Below, piece by piece: positions 36,877-45,929 of a DNA stretch of 64,000 nucleotides. Source of the DNA: Alkalibacter rhizosphaerae (GTDB lineage: Bacteria > Bacillota > Clostridia > Eubacteriales > Alkalibacteraceae); the NCBI RefSeq assembly GCF_017352215.1, contig NZ_CP071444.1:2232001-2296000 (forward strand), given 5' to 3'. Each line of letters begins with the position of its first letter. Position 1 is the stretch's first letter. A program made the position numbers and the translations under genes. The notes under the pieces are model-generated. The model did no database searches. It was not told the DNA's origin and was given only the letters and a program-made list of their open reading frames with translations.

Positions 36877-37821
36877 TTGGGTTACAAGAAAACGAGCAAG
36901 AAGTACAACGGAACCATCAAGAAAGTATCACTTGGAACTGGTGACAAAGCATTTGAAGTTGGTGGTAGAAACGCCATGCCTTTCTACAAGTTTGATGGGG
37001 ACATTGGTGAAAAACCAAAAGTCGGTATCGAGATCATGGATGAGGCACCAGCAACTTGGTCCCAAGCTTTTGCAGAATTATATAAGGAAGCGGGAGATGA
37101 TACTGCTGCCTGGGCAAAACTTGTAGAAGAGAAATATGCTCCCGATTTCATTTGTTTGCGTTTTGAAGGCGCCGATCCCAATGGTAAAAACAAAAGCACG
37201 GACGAATGTGTTGAAATCGCCAAGAAAGTGGCAGAAGCCATTACCGTACCCCTGGTTGTTGCCGGTTCGAAAAATGACGAAAAAGATGCAGAGTTGTTCC
37301 AAAAGGTATCAGAAGGACTGGAAGGCAAAAACATTCTGTTGCTTTCCGCAAAAGAAGAAAACTATAAAACGGTTGGTGCCGCAGGCGCGTTGGCTTACAA
37401 TCAAAAGGTTGGAGCTGAATCTTCCGTAGACATCAACCTGGCAAAACAGTTGAACATTCTCATGGGCCAACTTGGTGTAAAAAAAGAATCGACCATTATG
37501 GATGTGGGTTGCGCTGCTGCCGGATATGGATATGAATATGTTTCCTCCACCATGGATCGTATTTTGCTGGCTTCTTTGGGTCAAAACGATGAAACCCTTC
37601 AAATGCCGATCATCACACCGGTTGCATTCGATGTATGGGCCGTAAAAGAAGCTGTTGCATCGGAAGAAGATGAACCGACTTGGGGAGACGTGACGGAACG
37701 TGGTATTCACATGGAGGTGTCTACTGCAACTGCATGTTTGGTTTCCGGATCAGACATGGTGATCGTGCGACATCCGAAATCTTTGGAGACGGTGAAAAAC
37801 TTCATCAACGCATTGGCGTAA
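36877..37821 (+). CDS. acsD: Corrinoid iron-sulfur protein, small subunit
   Basis: This 314-residue TIM-barrel subunit pairs with AcsC and shapes the corrinoid pocket. Typical segments are VSLGTGDKAFEVGGRNAMPFYKFDG near the N-terminus, DFICLRFEGADPNGKNKS near 90 and MDVGCAAAGYGYEYVSSTMDRI near 210. The start is TTG at 36877 with a strong AAGGAGGGA site 6 nt upstream. It is co-transcribed with acsF and acsC. No Fe-S motif is expected in this subunit and none is seen. Confidence 0.95.
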   Translation: MGYKKTSKKYNGTIKKVSLGTGDKAFEVGGRNAMPFYKFDGDIGEKPKVGIEIMDEAPATWSQAFAELYKEAGDDTAAWAKLVEEKYAPDFICLRFEGADPNGKNKSTDECVEIAKKVAEAITVPLVVAGSKNDEKDAELFQKVSEGLEGKNILLLSAKEENYKTVGAAGALAYNQKVGAESSVDINLAKQLNILMGQLGVKKESTIMDVGCAAAGYGYEYVSSTMDRILLASLGQNDETLQMPIITPVAFDVWAVKEAVASEEDEPTWGDVTERGIHMEVSTATACLVSGSDMVIVRHPKSLETVKNFINALA

Positions 37822-37851
37822 AAACAATAATAAAACGGAGGTTGATATAAA

Positions 37852-39192
37852 ATGGGTTTGACCGGACTGGAAATTTTTAAACTTACACCTAGAACAAATT
37901 GCAAGGAATGCGGATTCCCTACTTGCATGGCTTTCAGCATGAAAGTGGCATCTGGCGCTGTCGAAATAGAAAAATGTCCGTACATTTCAGACGAAGCAAA
38001 AGAAAAATTGTCGGATGCAACAGCTCCGCCGATGAAAACTTTTGTCATAGGCAAAGGAGAAGCAGAAAGAAAAATCGGAGGGGAAACCGTTTTGTATCGC
38101 CATGAAAAAACATTGGTGAACAAGCCGGTTGTTGCAATTGGATTTGATGATACCATGGACGATGCTGTTGTCGATGGAAAAATTGCAAATATCAAAAAAG
38201 TGGATTATGAGCGCATCGGCGAGCAAATGAATGCAGAAGCGGTCCTGGTAAAATGCGTTGAGAACAAGGAAGCTTTTTTGGCCTTGATCGACAAGTTGTC
38301 GCCCTTGAACAAGGTCGTGTTGATCCAAACAAAGGATGCAGATATAGCCAAGGAAGCTTTGGAAAAAGTAAAAGACACCAACCCGGTCCTTTTAGGGGCG
38401 AACAAGGACAACATTGACGGTTTTGTCGAATTGGCAAAAGCATATAAGATCGCATTGGGTCTGGAAGCAGACACACTGGAAAACTTGTACGACTTGGTCC
38501 AAGTAGCTGAAAAAGCGGGTCACAAGGAATTGATCCTCAACACGACAGGGAAAAACGCTGGGGAAGCTTTTGAATCTACCGTGGAAGTACGACGTGCTGC
38601 GATAACCGGAGGCGACCGAACTTTTGGATATCCATCCATCGTCATGGTCAACGAGATCGCAGGTGGAGATGCTTATATGGAAACGGCACTGGCTTCTGCG
38701 TTTGTTCTAAGGTATGGTTCCATTATCGTTCTTAGCGATCTTGAATACAGCAAAGCTTTGCCGCTGTTTGGGTTGCGCCAGAACATCTATACGGATCCGC
38801 AAAAACCGATGCGTGTAGAACCAAAAGTATACAATTTCGGATCACCAAAAGAAGATTCTCCAGTATTGTTGACAGTAGACTTTGCTTTGACATACTTCGT
38901 AGTATCCGGTGAGATCGATCGTTCAAAAGCTCCGGCATATCTTTTGATCCCTGATGCAGGCGGGTACTCAGTTCTGACATCCTGGGCAGCAGGCAAATTG
39001 GGTGGAAGCGTCATCCGCAATGCCGTCAAAGAAAGTGGCTTGGAAGAAAAATTGACCAAAAAACGTTTAGTGCTCCCTGGCAAGGTAGCTGTACTTAAAG
39101 GGGATGTGGAAGAAGAGCTTCCAGGTTGGGAAATCATCGTCGGACCGGACGAAGCAATGCAAATTCCCAAGTTTTTGAAAGAATTGGCATAA
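37852..39192 (+). CDS. acsC: Corrinoid iron-sulfur protein, large subunit
   Basis: This 446-residue subunit binds the cobamide that carries the methyl group from AcsE to AcsB. The N-terminal [4Fe-4S] motif uses Cys17, Cys20, Cys25 and Cys42 (TNCKECGFPTC...EKCPY), the same numbering as in characterised homologues. A TIM-barrel domain and a C-terminal B12-binding domain follow (including DAGGYSVLTSWAAGKLGG near 365). The cluster reduces the inactive Co(II) form. It lies 30 nt behind acsD and is separated from acsE by a 102-nt gap with a stable hairpin. Confidence 0.96.
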   Translation: MGLTGLEIFKLTPRTNCKECGFPTCMAFSMKVASGAVEIEKCPYISDEAKEKLSDATAPPMKTFVIGKGEAERKIGGETVLYRHEKTLVNKPVVAIGFDDTMDDAVVDGKIANIKKVDYERIGEQMNAEAVLVKCVENKEAFLALIDKLSPLNKVVLIQTKDADIAKEALEKVKDTNPVLLGANKDNIDGFVELAKAYKIALGLEADTLENLYDLVQVAEKAGHKELILNTTGKNAGEAFESTVEVRRAAITGGDRTFGYPSIVMVNEIAGGDAYMETALASAFVLRYGSIIVLSDLEYSKALPLFGLRQNIYTDPQKPMRVEPKVYNFGSPKEDSPVLLTVDFALTYFVVSGEIDRSKAPAYLLIPDAGGYSVLTSWAAGKLGGSVIRNAVKESGLEEKLTKKRLVLPGKVAVLKGDVEEELPGWEIIVGPDEAMQIPKFLKELA

Positions 39193-39226
39193 GACATACA
39201 ACCAGCTGTATTTGAATGCAAAACAA

Positions 39227-39259
39227 CCGGCGCAACAAACCAGAGGATTGTTGCGCCGG
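39227..39259 (+). promoter_or_regulatory. Stable hairpin between acsC and acsE
   Basis: The CCGGCGCAACAA / TTGTTGCGCCGG arms form a perfect 12-bp stem with a 9-nt loop. GGTATG, not a T run, follows. It could protect the upstream mRNA from 3' exonucleases or act as a partial terminator. Confidence 0.65.
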
Positions 39260-39294
39260 GGTATGTACAAAATAAAAGAAACGGGGTTAAAATC

Positions 39295-40080
39295 ATGGAT
39301 AAATTTATGGTAATCGGAGAAAGAATCCACTGTATCTCACCAGCAATTCGAAATGCGATCGCAGATCGGGACTTGGAGCCCATTTTCAAAAGAGCGAAAG
39401 AACAACTGGATGCAGGTGCCCATTATCTTGATGTCAATATTGGACCGGCAGAAAAAGATGGAGAAGAAGTTATGCAGTGGATCGTGCAAGCTATCCAAAG
39501 TGAATTCGACAACGTACCATTGGTTTTGGATACGGCAAATAAGAAAGCCATCGAAGCAGGAATAAAAGTATACGATCGATCCAAAGGCAAGCCCATTGTC
39601 AACTCTGCAGATGCAGGAGACAGAATCGACAACATCAACTTGGCAGCTGCAAATGATGCCATGACCATTGCACTTTGTGCGAAAGATGGAATCCCTAGAG
39701 ACAACGACGAGCGGATGATGTTTTGCCAAGAAATGCTGGAAAGAGGAATGGAAGCTGGAATGGATCCGGAAGACATGTTGTTCGATCCATTGTTCCTTGT
39801 AATCAAAGGAATGCAGGAGAAGCAAGTGGAAGTGCTGGAAGCCATCCAAATGATTTCCGAGATGGGATTAAAATCCACAGGTGGATTGAGCAATGTATCC
39901 AACGGAGCACCAAAAGCGCTTCGACCGACCATGGATTCTGTTATGGTGGCCATGTCCATTCAATGTGGTCTGACTTCCGCCATCGTAAACCCATGTGACA
40001 AAATCTTGATGGATACCATTAAAACTTGCGACATCATCCTGGGTAAAACCCTGTATGCCGATTCCTATTTAGAGCTGTAA
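39295..40080 (+). CDS. acsE: Methyltetrahydrofolate:corrinoid/iron-sulfur protein methyltransferase
   Basis: This 261-residue TIM-barrel enzyme of the dihydropteroate-synthase-like superfamily moves the methyl group from methyl-THF to the cobamide of AcsCD. Family features: VIGERIHCISPAIRNAI at the start, AHYLDVNIGPAEKDGEE (about 42-58), IVNSADAGDRIDNINLAA (near 100) and GGLSNVSNGAPKALRPTMD (near 198), with Asn199 in the region that contacts the pterin. It is the link between the methyl and carbonyl branches. The gene is followed by a possible -10 box (TATAAT 40112-40117) before the second acsB. Confidence 0.95.
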   Translation: MDKFMVIGERIHCISPAIRNAIADRDLEPIFKRAKEQLDAGAHYLDVNIGPAEKDGEEVMQWIVQAIQSEFDNVPLVLDTANKKAIEAGIKVYDRSKGKPIVNSADAGDRIDNINLAAANDAMTIALCAKDGIPRDNDERMMFCQEMLERGMEAGMDPEDMLFDPLFLVIKGMQEKQVEVLEAIQMISEMGLKSTGGLSNVSNGAPKALRPTMDSVMVAMSIQCGLTSAIVNPCDKILMDTIKTCDIILGKTLYADSYLEL

Positions 40081-40161
40081 AAAAGATTGTGCATGAGCTC
40101 CTGTTTAGCGTTATAATATAGGTAAGATAATATTATAACATTTCCATGAAGGAGGATAATG

Positions 40162-42288
40162 ATGAGTTTGTTTGATTTGATTTACGCTGGATCCAACGCA
40201 GCATGGGGGTTGGCGGAACAAACGGTGGCAGATGCGATCCAACAAAAGGGAAAAGATCAAAAGGTAGCATTTCCTTCCACGGCTTATTCTTTACCGGTGA
40301 TCTATTCAGCAACTGGAATGAAAATCAACACATTGGGCGATTTGGAAACTGCATTGGGCGTGGCAAAAAGTCTGATCGTAGAAGAGGAAGATCTGGGCAA
40401 AGCATTGAATGCCGGATTGTCTACTGCTGTTTCTGCAGAGATCATTGAAAGTGTAAAGTATGCACTGCAGGAAGATCCTTATGAGGATGAACCGGGTATT
40501 GGATTTGTACCGGATCCAGTCATCCGTTCCCTGGGAGTTCCCCTGGTTACAGGAGATATCCCGGGTATTGCTGTCCTTTTAGGGGAAAGCGAAAGCCCGG
40601 AAGAACTTGCTGCCATCGTTAAGGACTATCAATCCAAAGGATTGCTTACATTTCTCGTAGGCAAAACCATTGACCAGGCCATGGAGCAAGACGTGAAACT
40701 TGGTTTGGAAATGAGGGTCATACCGATCGGTTATGATGTGACGTCGGTCATTCACGTTGTTTCAGTGGCAGTTCGTGCTGCACTGATTTTCGGCGCGTTG
40801 AAACCTGGAGATCTTGCCGGTTTGTTGGAATATACAAAACAACGTGTTCCGGCTTTTGTCAACACATTTGGTCCCCTCAACGAAGTGGTCGTTTCTGCAG
40901 GAGCTGGAGCCATAGCATTGGGATTCCCTGTTATTGCGGATATTGATGTACCGGAAGTTCCAGGTGCTTTATTGACACAAAAAGATCGAAGCTTGACGGT
41001 AAAAACATCCCTGGAAACTCGGGAAATCAAGATAAAAGTAAAAGAGATCGATATCCCTGTAGCATTTGCTGCAGCTTTTGAAGGGGAGAGGATCCGTAAA
41101 GATGCTGTCTATGCGGAGTTCGGCAGCAAGCGAAGCAAGGCGTGGGAGCTGGTCGTCATGAAGACGCCGGATGAAATCGAGGATCATCAAATCACCTTGA
41201 CCGGACCGGACATTGACGAGACGGACCCACCGGTTTATCTGCCGCTGGGCATCGTTGTAGAAGTTGCAGGAAAAAATATGGAGGAAGACTTTGAGCCGGT
41301 ATTGGAACGAAGACTTCATTACTTCATCAACTACATCGAAGGGATCATGCATATAGGACAGCGAAACATCGCTTGGATCCGAATCAGCAAGGATGCTTTC
41401 GAAAAAGGATTTCGCCTGAAGCATTTTGGAGAAGTTTTATATGCCATGATGCACGAAGAATTTGGTACAGTCGTTGATAAATGTGCTGTACATATCTACA
41501 CGGACTTGTCCAAGGTAGAGGAGTTGGAGGAGTCTCTGGCTTTTCCAAGATATCGAAAAAGAGATGAACGTCTTGCTTCCTTGACGGATGAAAGCGTGGA
41601 TACCTTCTACACCTGTTTGCTTTGCCAGTCCTTTGCACCTGCCCATGTATGTGTTGTAACCCCGGAAAGACTGGGACTTTGTGGAGCAGTGAGCTGGCTG
41701 GATGCAAAGGCAACGAAGGAATTGGATCCAACAGGTGCTTGCCAGCCGGTATCGAAAGAAGGCTTGGAAGACGAAACGAAGGGTATTTGGAGTGAAGTCA
41801 ACAAAGCTGTAGATACGGCTTCACAGGGCTCTGTATCCAGGGTTTCCCTGTATAGTATTTTGGAAGATCCAATGACCTCTTGTGGCTGTTTTGAATGCAT
41901 CTGCGGTATTGTACCGGAAGCCAACGGCGTTGTCATCGTAAATCGTGAGTTTGGCGCCACTACTCCAGTCGGAATGACTTTTGGAGAACTGGCATCCATG
42001 ACCGGTGGAGGGGTACAAACTCCAGGTTTCATGGGACACGGACGACACTTTATAGCTTCCAAGAAATTTATGGCTGCTGAAGGCGGGATCGGACGAATCA
42101 TCTGGATGCCAAAAGAGCTGAAAGACGACGTTCGAGATCGTTTGAACAAAACGGCAAAAGAATTGTATGATATCGACAACTTTACAGACATGATATGCGA
42201 TGAGACCATTGCGACAGACGTAGAGGATGTGATCCAATTCTTAAGCGAAGTTGGACATCCGGCTTTGGATCAAGATCCAATAATGTAG
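40162..42288 (+). CDS. acsB: Acetyl-CoA synthase, copy 2
   Basis: This second acetyl-CoA synthase has 708 residues if ATG 40162 is used. An adjacent ATG at 40159 is only 3 nt from the GGAGG site, and 40162 gives the same length and MxLF start as copy 1. A-cluster residues occur at identical positions: Cys485, Cys488, Cys497, Cys507 and Cys574-Gly-Cys576. The last 230 residues differ from copy 1 at few positions, whereas the first 300, the domain that contacts CODH in the Moorella complex, differ much more. It is therefore active-looking and not a pseudogene. A TATAAT at 40112 suggests possible independent transcription. Confidence 0.95.
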   Translation: MSLFDLIYAGSNAAWGLAEQTVADAIQQKGKDQKVAFPSTAYSLPVIYSATGMKINTLGDLETALGVAKSLIVEEEDLGKALNAGLSTAVSAEIIESVKYALQEDPYEDEPGIGFVPDPVIRSLGVPLVTGDIPGIAVLLGESESPEELAAIVKDYQSKGLLTFLVGKTIDQAMEQDVKLGLEMRVIPIGYDVTSVIHVVSVAVRAALIFGALKPGDLAGLLEYTKQRVPAFVNTFGPLNEVVVSAGAGAIALGFPVIADIDVPEVPGALLTQKDRSLTVKTSLETREIKIKVKEIDIPVAFAAAFEGERIRKDAVYAEFGSKRSKAWELVVMKTPDEIEDHQITLTGPDIDETDPPVYLPLGIVVEVAGKNMEEDFEPVLERRLHYFINYIEGIMHIGQRNIAWIRISKDAFEKGFRLKHFGEVLYAMMHEEFGTVVDKCAVHIYTDLSKVEELEESLAFPRYRKRDERLASLTDESVDTFYTCLLCQSFAPAHVCVVTPERLGLCGAVSWLDAKATKELDPTGACQPVSKEGLEDETKGIWSEVNKAVDTASQGSVSRVSLYSILEDPMTSCGCFECICGIVPEANGVVIVNREFGATTPVGMTFGELASMTGGGVQTPGFMGHGRHFIASKKFMAAEGGIGRIIWMPKELKDDVRDRLNKTAKELYDIDNFTDMICDETIATDVEDVIQFLSEVGHPALDQDPIM

Positions 42289-42310
42289 AGTAGACGTTTA
42301 AATGTTGAGC

Positions 42311-42353
42311 AAAGGGTGGTCCCCGAGGATTTTTGTGCGGTGGACCATCCTTT
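42311..42353 (+). promoter_or_regulatory. Hairpin between acsB copy 2 and acsV
   Basis: AAAGGGTGGTCC and GGACCATCCTTT pair around a 19-nt loop. Without a T tract it resembles the two other spacer hairpins of this operon. Confidence 0.55.
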
Positions 42354-42377
42354 ACTAACATTATAAGGAGAATTGTT

Positions 42378-44306
42378 ATGTTGAACATCACTGTGATATT
42401 AGAAAACGGAGATACCAAAACCATTCAAGGGACTTTCGGCGACAATTTGTTGGATGTTTTGCGAGACAATGGGATTGGAGTGTATGCACCATGTAATGGC
42501 AATGGTACTTGTGGGAAGTGCATCGTTCAAGTAAAAGAAGGATCCTTGCGAAAAGAAACCATGGGTGAATTGTCGAAAGAACGGCAGGATAAAGGATTTG
42601 TTCTTTCATGCATGTCCTATTTGATGGAAGACATCACTATTGCCATTCCAGATTCAAGCTTGGTAGGTGCTGCAAAAATCAAAACGGCAGAAAGAAACAA
42701 AAAAAATCGGGAGAAATATGAAAAACTCCGGTCCCGATTTGCAGCCCTTCATGGAGAGGTGGCTCACATTCACAAACTCACCATTCAACTGCCGGAAGCA
42801 ACGTTGGATGACAATGTATCGGATCATGATCGACTGAAACGGGAAATTCGGGTTCAACTGGGTTATACAAAAGTAAAAATGAGTCTGAATCTATTAAAAA
42901 AACTTCCCTTTGCATTAAGAAAAAATCATTTTAAAATTACATTGTTTTATACCGTCACCAATGAGAGAAGCATACGAATTCGACATATCACCTGGGACGA
43001 AAATGAGAAAGCCTACGGAGTAGCTTTTGATATCGGGACCACATCGGTTGCAGCATGTCTGGTCGAGTTGGAAACGGGAAGGATCCTTCGTGAAATCAGT
43101 AGTGCCAATGCTCAATTAAAATATGGGGCCGATGTGATCAATCGGATCATCTATGCCACAAAAGGGGATGGCTTGAAAAAACTTCGGGATGCCATCATAT
43201 ATGAAAGCATCAACCCTTTGATCAATGAATTGATCGGAAAGGCAAAAATCGAGTCGGAAAGAATTTTGATCATGAGCGTGTCGGCCAATACAACCATGAC
43301 CCATCTTTTTCTGGGCATTTATCCGGATTACCTGCGTAGAGAACCATATATTCCAGTTATTACCGATACCAGGCAGGTAACGGTATTCCCATGGGAAATG
43401 GAATTGATGGTAAATCAAAATGCCGTGGTGATCATAAGCCCCAGTGTGGCCAGCTATGTCGGAGGAGATATTTCTGCTGGCGTCATTGCTGCAGAAATGC
43501 GGGATTCGGATACCCTGACAGCGCTGATCGATCTTGGCACCAATGGTGAGATCGTTTTTGGCAACAATGAATTTTTAATGACCTGCGCCTGTTCCGCAGG
43601 ACCCGCTTTTGAAGGTGGAGAAATAAGTTGCGGCATGCGCGCCTCCTTGGGGGCGATCGAAGGTGTGGAAATCGAAGACGAAACCTTCCAGCCGATCTTG
43701 CGGGTCATTGACACACATCGACCGTACGGTATATGCGGCTCCGGGATCATCGATTTGATCTCCGAACTAAAACGAACGAATCTGATCAATGCAAAAGGCA
43801 AATTCAACCGGGATGAACCATGCGAGAGAGTGCTTTATGACGAGTATGATATCGGACGCTATGTTTTGGCAAAAGAAGGGGAGTTCGACAACGACGAAGA
43901 AGTTGCGGTGACGGAGATCGACATCGATAATTTCATTCGCGCCAAAGGTGCCATTTATTCTGCACTGCATACTCTGCTGGAAAGTTTGGGTTTTGCACCG
44001 GACGATCTGGAAAAAATTAAGATTTCCGGTGGGATCGGAAGCCACATCGGGATCGAGAATGCCATCAACATCGGAATATTTCCGGATATTCCTTTGGAGA
44101 AATACGAGTTTATCGGAAATAGCTCCTTGTCCGGAAGTTATTTGAGTCTGGTCAATAAAAAAGCGGCAGAGTATATCGACAACTCTGCTTACAACATGAC
44201 GTACGTGGAGTTGAGCGTTTATTCGGGATATATGGATGAGTTTATCTCCGCCTGTTTTATACCTCATACAGACTTGAACCGATTTCCAAATCATGGAAAA
44301 AGGTAA
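42378..44306 (+). CDS. acsV: Corrinoid-protein reductive activator (RACo), ASKHA family
   Basis: This 642-residue protein reduces inactive Co(II) in the corrinoid iron-sulfur protein using ATP. A plant-type [2Fe-2S] domain at the N-terminus has Cys39, Cys45, Cys48 and Cys78 (APCNGNGTCGKC...LSCMS). A linker of about 110 residues precedes the ASKHA nucleotide-binding core (DUF4445) with AFDIGTTSVAACLVELETG (near 215) and LIDLGTNGEIVFGN (near 390). Its place as last gene of the acs operon identifies AcsCD as partner. ATG 42378 follows AAGGAGAA, with an upstream in-frame ATG lacking support. A second, shorter ASKHA protein lies at 49444. Confidence 0.93.
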   Translation: MLNITVILENGDTKTIQGTFGDNLLDVLRDNGIGVYAPCNGNGTCGKCIVQVKEGSLRKETMGELSKERQDKGFVLSCMSYLMEDITIAIPDSSLVGAAKIKTAERNKKNREKYEKLRSRFAALHGEVAHIHKLTIQLPEATLDDNVSDHDRLKREIRVQLGYTKVKMSLNLLKKLPFALRKNHFKITLFYTVTNERSIRIRHITWDENEKAYGVAFDIGTTSVAACLVELETGRILREISSANAQLKYGADVINRIIYATKGDGLKKLRDAIIYESINPLINELIGKAKIESERILIMSVSANTTMTHLFLGIYPDYLRREPYIPVITDTRQVTVFPWEMELMVNQNAVVIISPSVASYVGGDISAGVIAAEMRDSDTLTALIDLGTNGEIVFGNNEFLMTCACSAGPAFEGGEISCGMRASLGAIEGVEIEDETFQPILRVIDTHRPYGICGSGIIDLISELKRTNLINAKGKFNRDEPCERVLYDEYDIGRYVLAKEGEFDNDEEVAVTEIDIDNFIRAKGAIYSALHTLLESLGFAPDDLEKIKISGGIGSHIGIENAINIGIFPDIPLEKYEFIGNSSLSGSYLSLVNKKAAEYIDNSAYNMTYVELSVYSGYMDEFISACFIPHTDLNRFPNHGKR

Positions 44307-44308
44307 TA

Positions 44309-44340
44309 AAAAAACACAACAGATGCCTGTTGTGTTTTTT
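44309..44340. terminator. Terminator of the CODH/ACS operon
   Basis: A perfect 14-bp AAAAAACACAACAG / CTGTTGTGTTTTTT stem has an ATGC loop. Its A and T tracts allow function for acsV and for the convergent DUF3786 gene. Confidence 0.9.
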
Positions 44341-44343
44341 TAT

Positions 44344-44982
44344 TTACACTTTGGTTTTGCTGAGAAGGAATTGAAGGACGTAATCATTGAGGGTGTCCCC
44401 GACAAAAGCCAGGTCTTCTGCTGTGAAATAGTATTGCACATTGTCACTGAACAAGATCTGGGTTGCAGGGGGGAATTCATCGTCACCACGCCAGTAGAGC
44501 ACATATAGATTGACATTGTTTATGAAAGGTACTTCATATGAAATGTCGGCTTTGTCTATGGAGATGCCGCCAATGGATTCCAAAGCCGAAGCCAGTAGAT
44601 CTGGATCTTTTTTAAAGGTTTTTGCCAGGCGTAGCAGGCATCTGCCATAAAAGTTTGAATAATAGATATTACCATCTGGAACATCCCGATAGTGGATCAT
44701 CCTTCCGGAAGGTTTTGTACCTTGAGCATGGATCAAATAGCGCAATAAAAGTGTTTTCAACGCATATTTCGTGTTGGGGGTAGGACCTGTCACCTCACCG
44801 TCCGGATAAGCAACTTCGTAGTAATCTGTAAGAAGCTTGATGTTGAAAACATTTTTTTCTTTATCAAAAGAAATTCCAGTGTTTTCTTCAATAGACGCTA
44901 TCGATTGTTTTGAAAATTCTTTTTTATAGTACTCATAAGGAATTTTATCTTTTCTTTTTTCGACGACTGCTTCTGGTTTCAT
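44344..44982 (-). CDS. DUF3786 domain protein
   Basis: This 212-residue soluble protein is one I assign to DUF3786, a family of unknown function found in anaerobes with corrinoid or Wood-Ljungdahl genes. Visible features are a long N-terminal helix (EYYKKEFSKQSIASIEENTG), a central ALKTLLLRYLIHAQGTKPSGRMIHYRDVP segment (near 78-105), and a C-terminal LYVLYWRGDDEFPPATQILFSDNVQYYFTAEDL region (near 160-192). No metal-binding cysteine cluster is seen. It is convergent with acsV and starts behind GAGGTG. Its upstream region abuts that of the second corrinoid-protein gene. Confidence 0.72.
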   Translation of the reverse strand: MKPEAVVEKRKDKIPYEYYKKEFSKQSIASIEENTGISFDKEKNVFNIKLLTDYYEVAYPDGEVTGPTPNTKYALKTLLLRYLIHAQGTKPSGRMIHYRDVPDGNIYYSNFYGRCLLRLAKTFKKDPDLLASALESIGGISIDKADISYEVPFINNVNLYVLYWRGDDEFPPATQILFSDNVQYYFTAEDLAFVGDTLNDYVLQFLLSKTKV

Positions 44983-45148
44983 CAGTGCACCTCACTCGTT
45001 GGTTTGTTATTATTATAACATAATAGTAGCAAAATTTCTCAAAAAACTACCATTAGATTAATTATTTTTTTGTTTTATGAAATAAATTCTTAATTATAAT
45101 ATTCATATTTGCTGCGTTGAAAAAATATCGATATTTTGTAAAAGGGGA

Positions 45149-45177
45149 TTGACATATAATAATAAAGCATGTAACAT
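45149..45177 (+). promoter_or_regulatory. Promoter of the second corrinoid-protein gene
   Basis: A consensus TTGACA (45149-45154) and TAACAT (45172-45177) are spaced by 17 nt, giving a predicted start near 45184. Confidence 0.7.
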
Positions 45178-45198
45178 AGAAACAAGCAGGTAATCTAT

Positions 45199-45214
45199 AC
45201 TTGTATATACAATC
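45199..45214. promoter_or_regulatory. Palindromic operator, copy 3
   Basis: ACTTGTATATACAATC keeps the GTATATAC core and a perfect left arm, with two mismatches at the right end. It begins 21 bp after the -10 box and ends just before the GAGGAGG ribosome-binding site. Confidence 0.68.
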
Positions 45215-45229
45215 TGAGGAGGTAATAAA

Positions 45230-45868
45230 ATGATCGATTTGAAAGCAGTAACCACGGCAATTGGTGAATTGGAAGAAGAAAAAGTATTGGAAATGCTGAA
45301 TGATTTCGTCGCAAGTGAACCATCTGAAGAAGAAGCCCAAAAGGTAGTTCAAGCATGCCAAGAAGGAATGGCCATGGTTGGAGATCTCTTTGAGAGTGGC
45401 GAATACTTTGTAGGTGATTTGATTTTTGCCGGAGAATTGTTGACGGAAGCAATCGATGTATTGAAACCTGTAATCGGATCAGGAACAACGACAAAAGTTG
45501 GATCCATTATTGTGGGAACGGTTCATGGAGATTTGCATGATATTGGTAAAAATATATTCAAAAGCATGGCAGAAGCTGCAGGATTTGAAGTTTATGATCT
45601 AGGCATCGACCAGCCTGTTCAAGCATTTGTTGACAAAGTAAAAGAAGTAAAACCGAACATCGTTGGGATGAGCGGCGTTTTGACGTTGGCATTGGAATCC
45701 ATGAAAGATACCGTAGATGCCCTGAAAGAAGCAGGCGTTCGTGACTCCGTCAAAATCATTATTGGTGGAAACCCTGTAACCAAAGAAGCTTGCGAGCACA
45801 TTGGAGCAGATGCTTTCACAACAAATGCGGCGGAAGGTGTAAAAACCATCCAGGCATGGGTCAAATAA
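45230..45868 (+). CDS. Corrinoid protein of a methyltransferase system, copy 2
   Basis: This 212-residue protein has the same layout as the one at 95-733: a helical cap (about 1-85) and a B12-binding domain with DLHDIG at residues 101-106 (cobalt ligand His103), VGMSGVLTLAL near 144 and IIGGNPVT near 178. It stands alone between its own operator-bearing promoter and a strong terminator. The partner methyltransferases must therefore be encoded elsewhere. The DHPS-like enzyme at 51449, which shares the operator, is a candidate for the folate side. The methyl donor is unknown. Confidence 0.9.
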   Translation: MIDLKAVTTAIGELEEEKVLEMLNDFVASEPSEEEAQKVVQACQEGMAMVGDLFESGEYFVGDLIFAGELLTEAIDVLKPVIGSGTTTKVGSIIVGTVHGDLHDIGKNIFKSMAEAAGFEVYDLGIDQPVQAFVDKVKEVKPNIVGMSGVLTLALESMKDTVDALKEAGVRDSVKIIIGGNPVTKEACEHIGADAFTTNAAEGVKTIQAWVK

Positions 45869-45890
45869 TCGAATCATACGATAGAACAGA

Positions 45891-45929
45891 AAAGCTCAGG
45901 AGGGAGGTTATTCCTCTCTCCTGAGCTTT
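45891..45929. terminator. Bidirectional terminator, corrinoid protein / GNAT genes
   Basis: AAAGCTCAGGAGGGAGG pairs with CCTCTCTCCTGAGCTTT (one G-T wobble) around a 5-nt loop. The loop contains the stop codon of the convergent GNAT gene. Confidence 0.88.
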
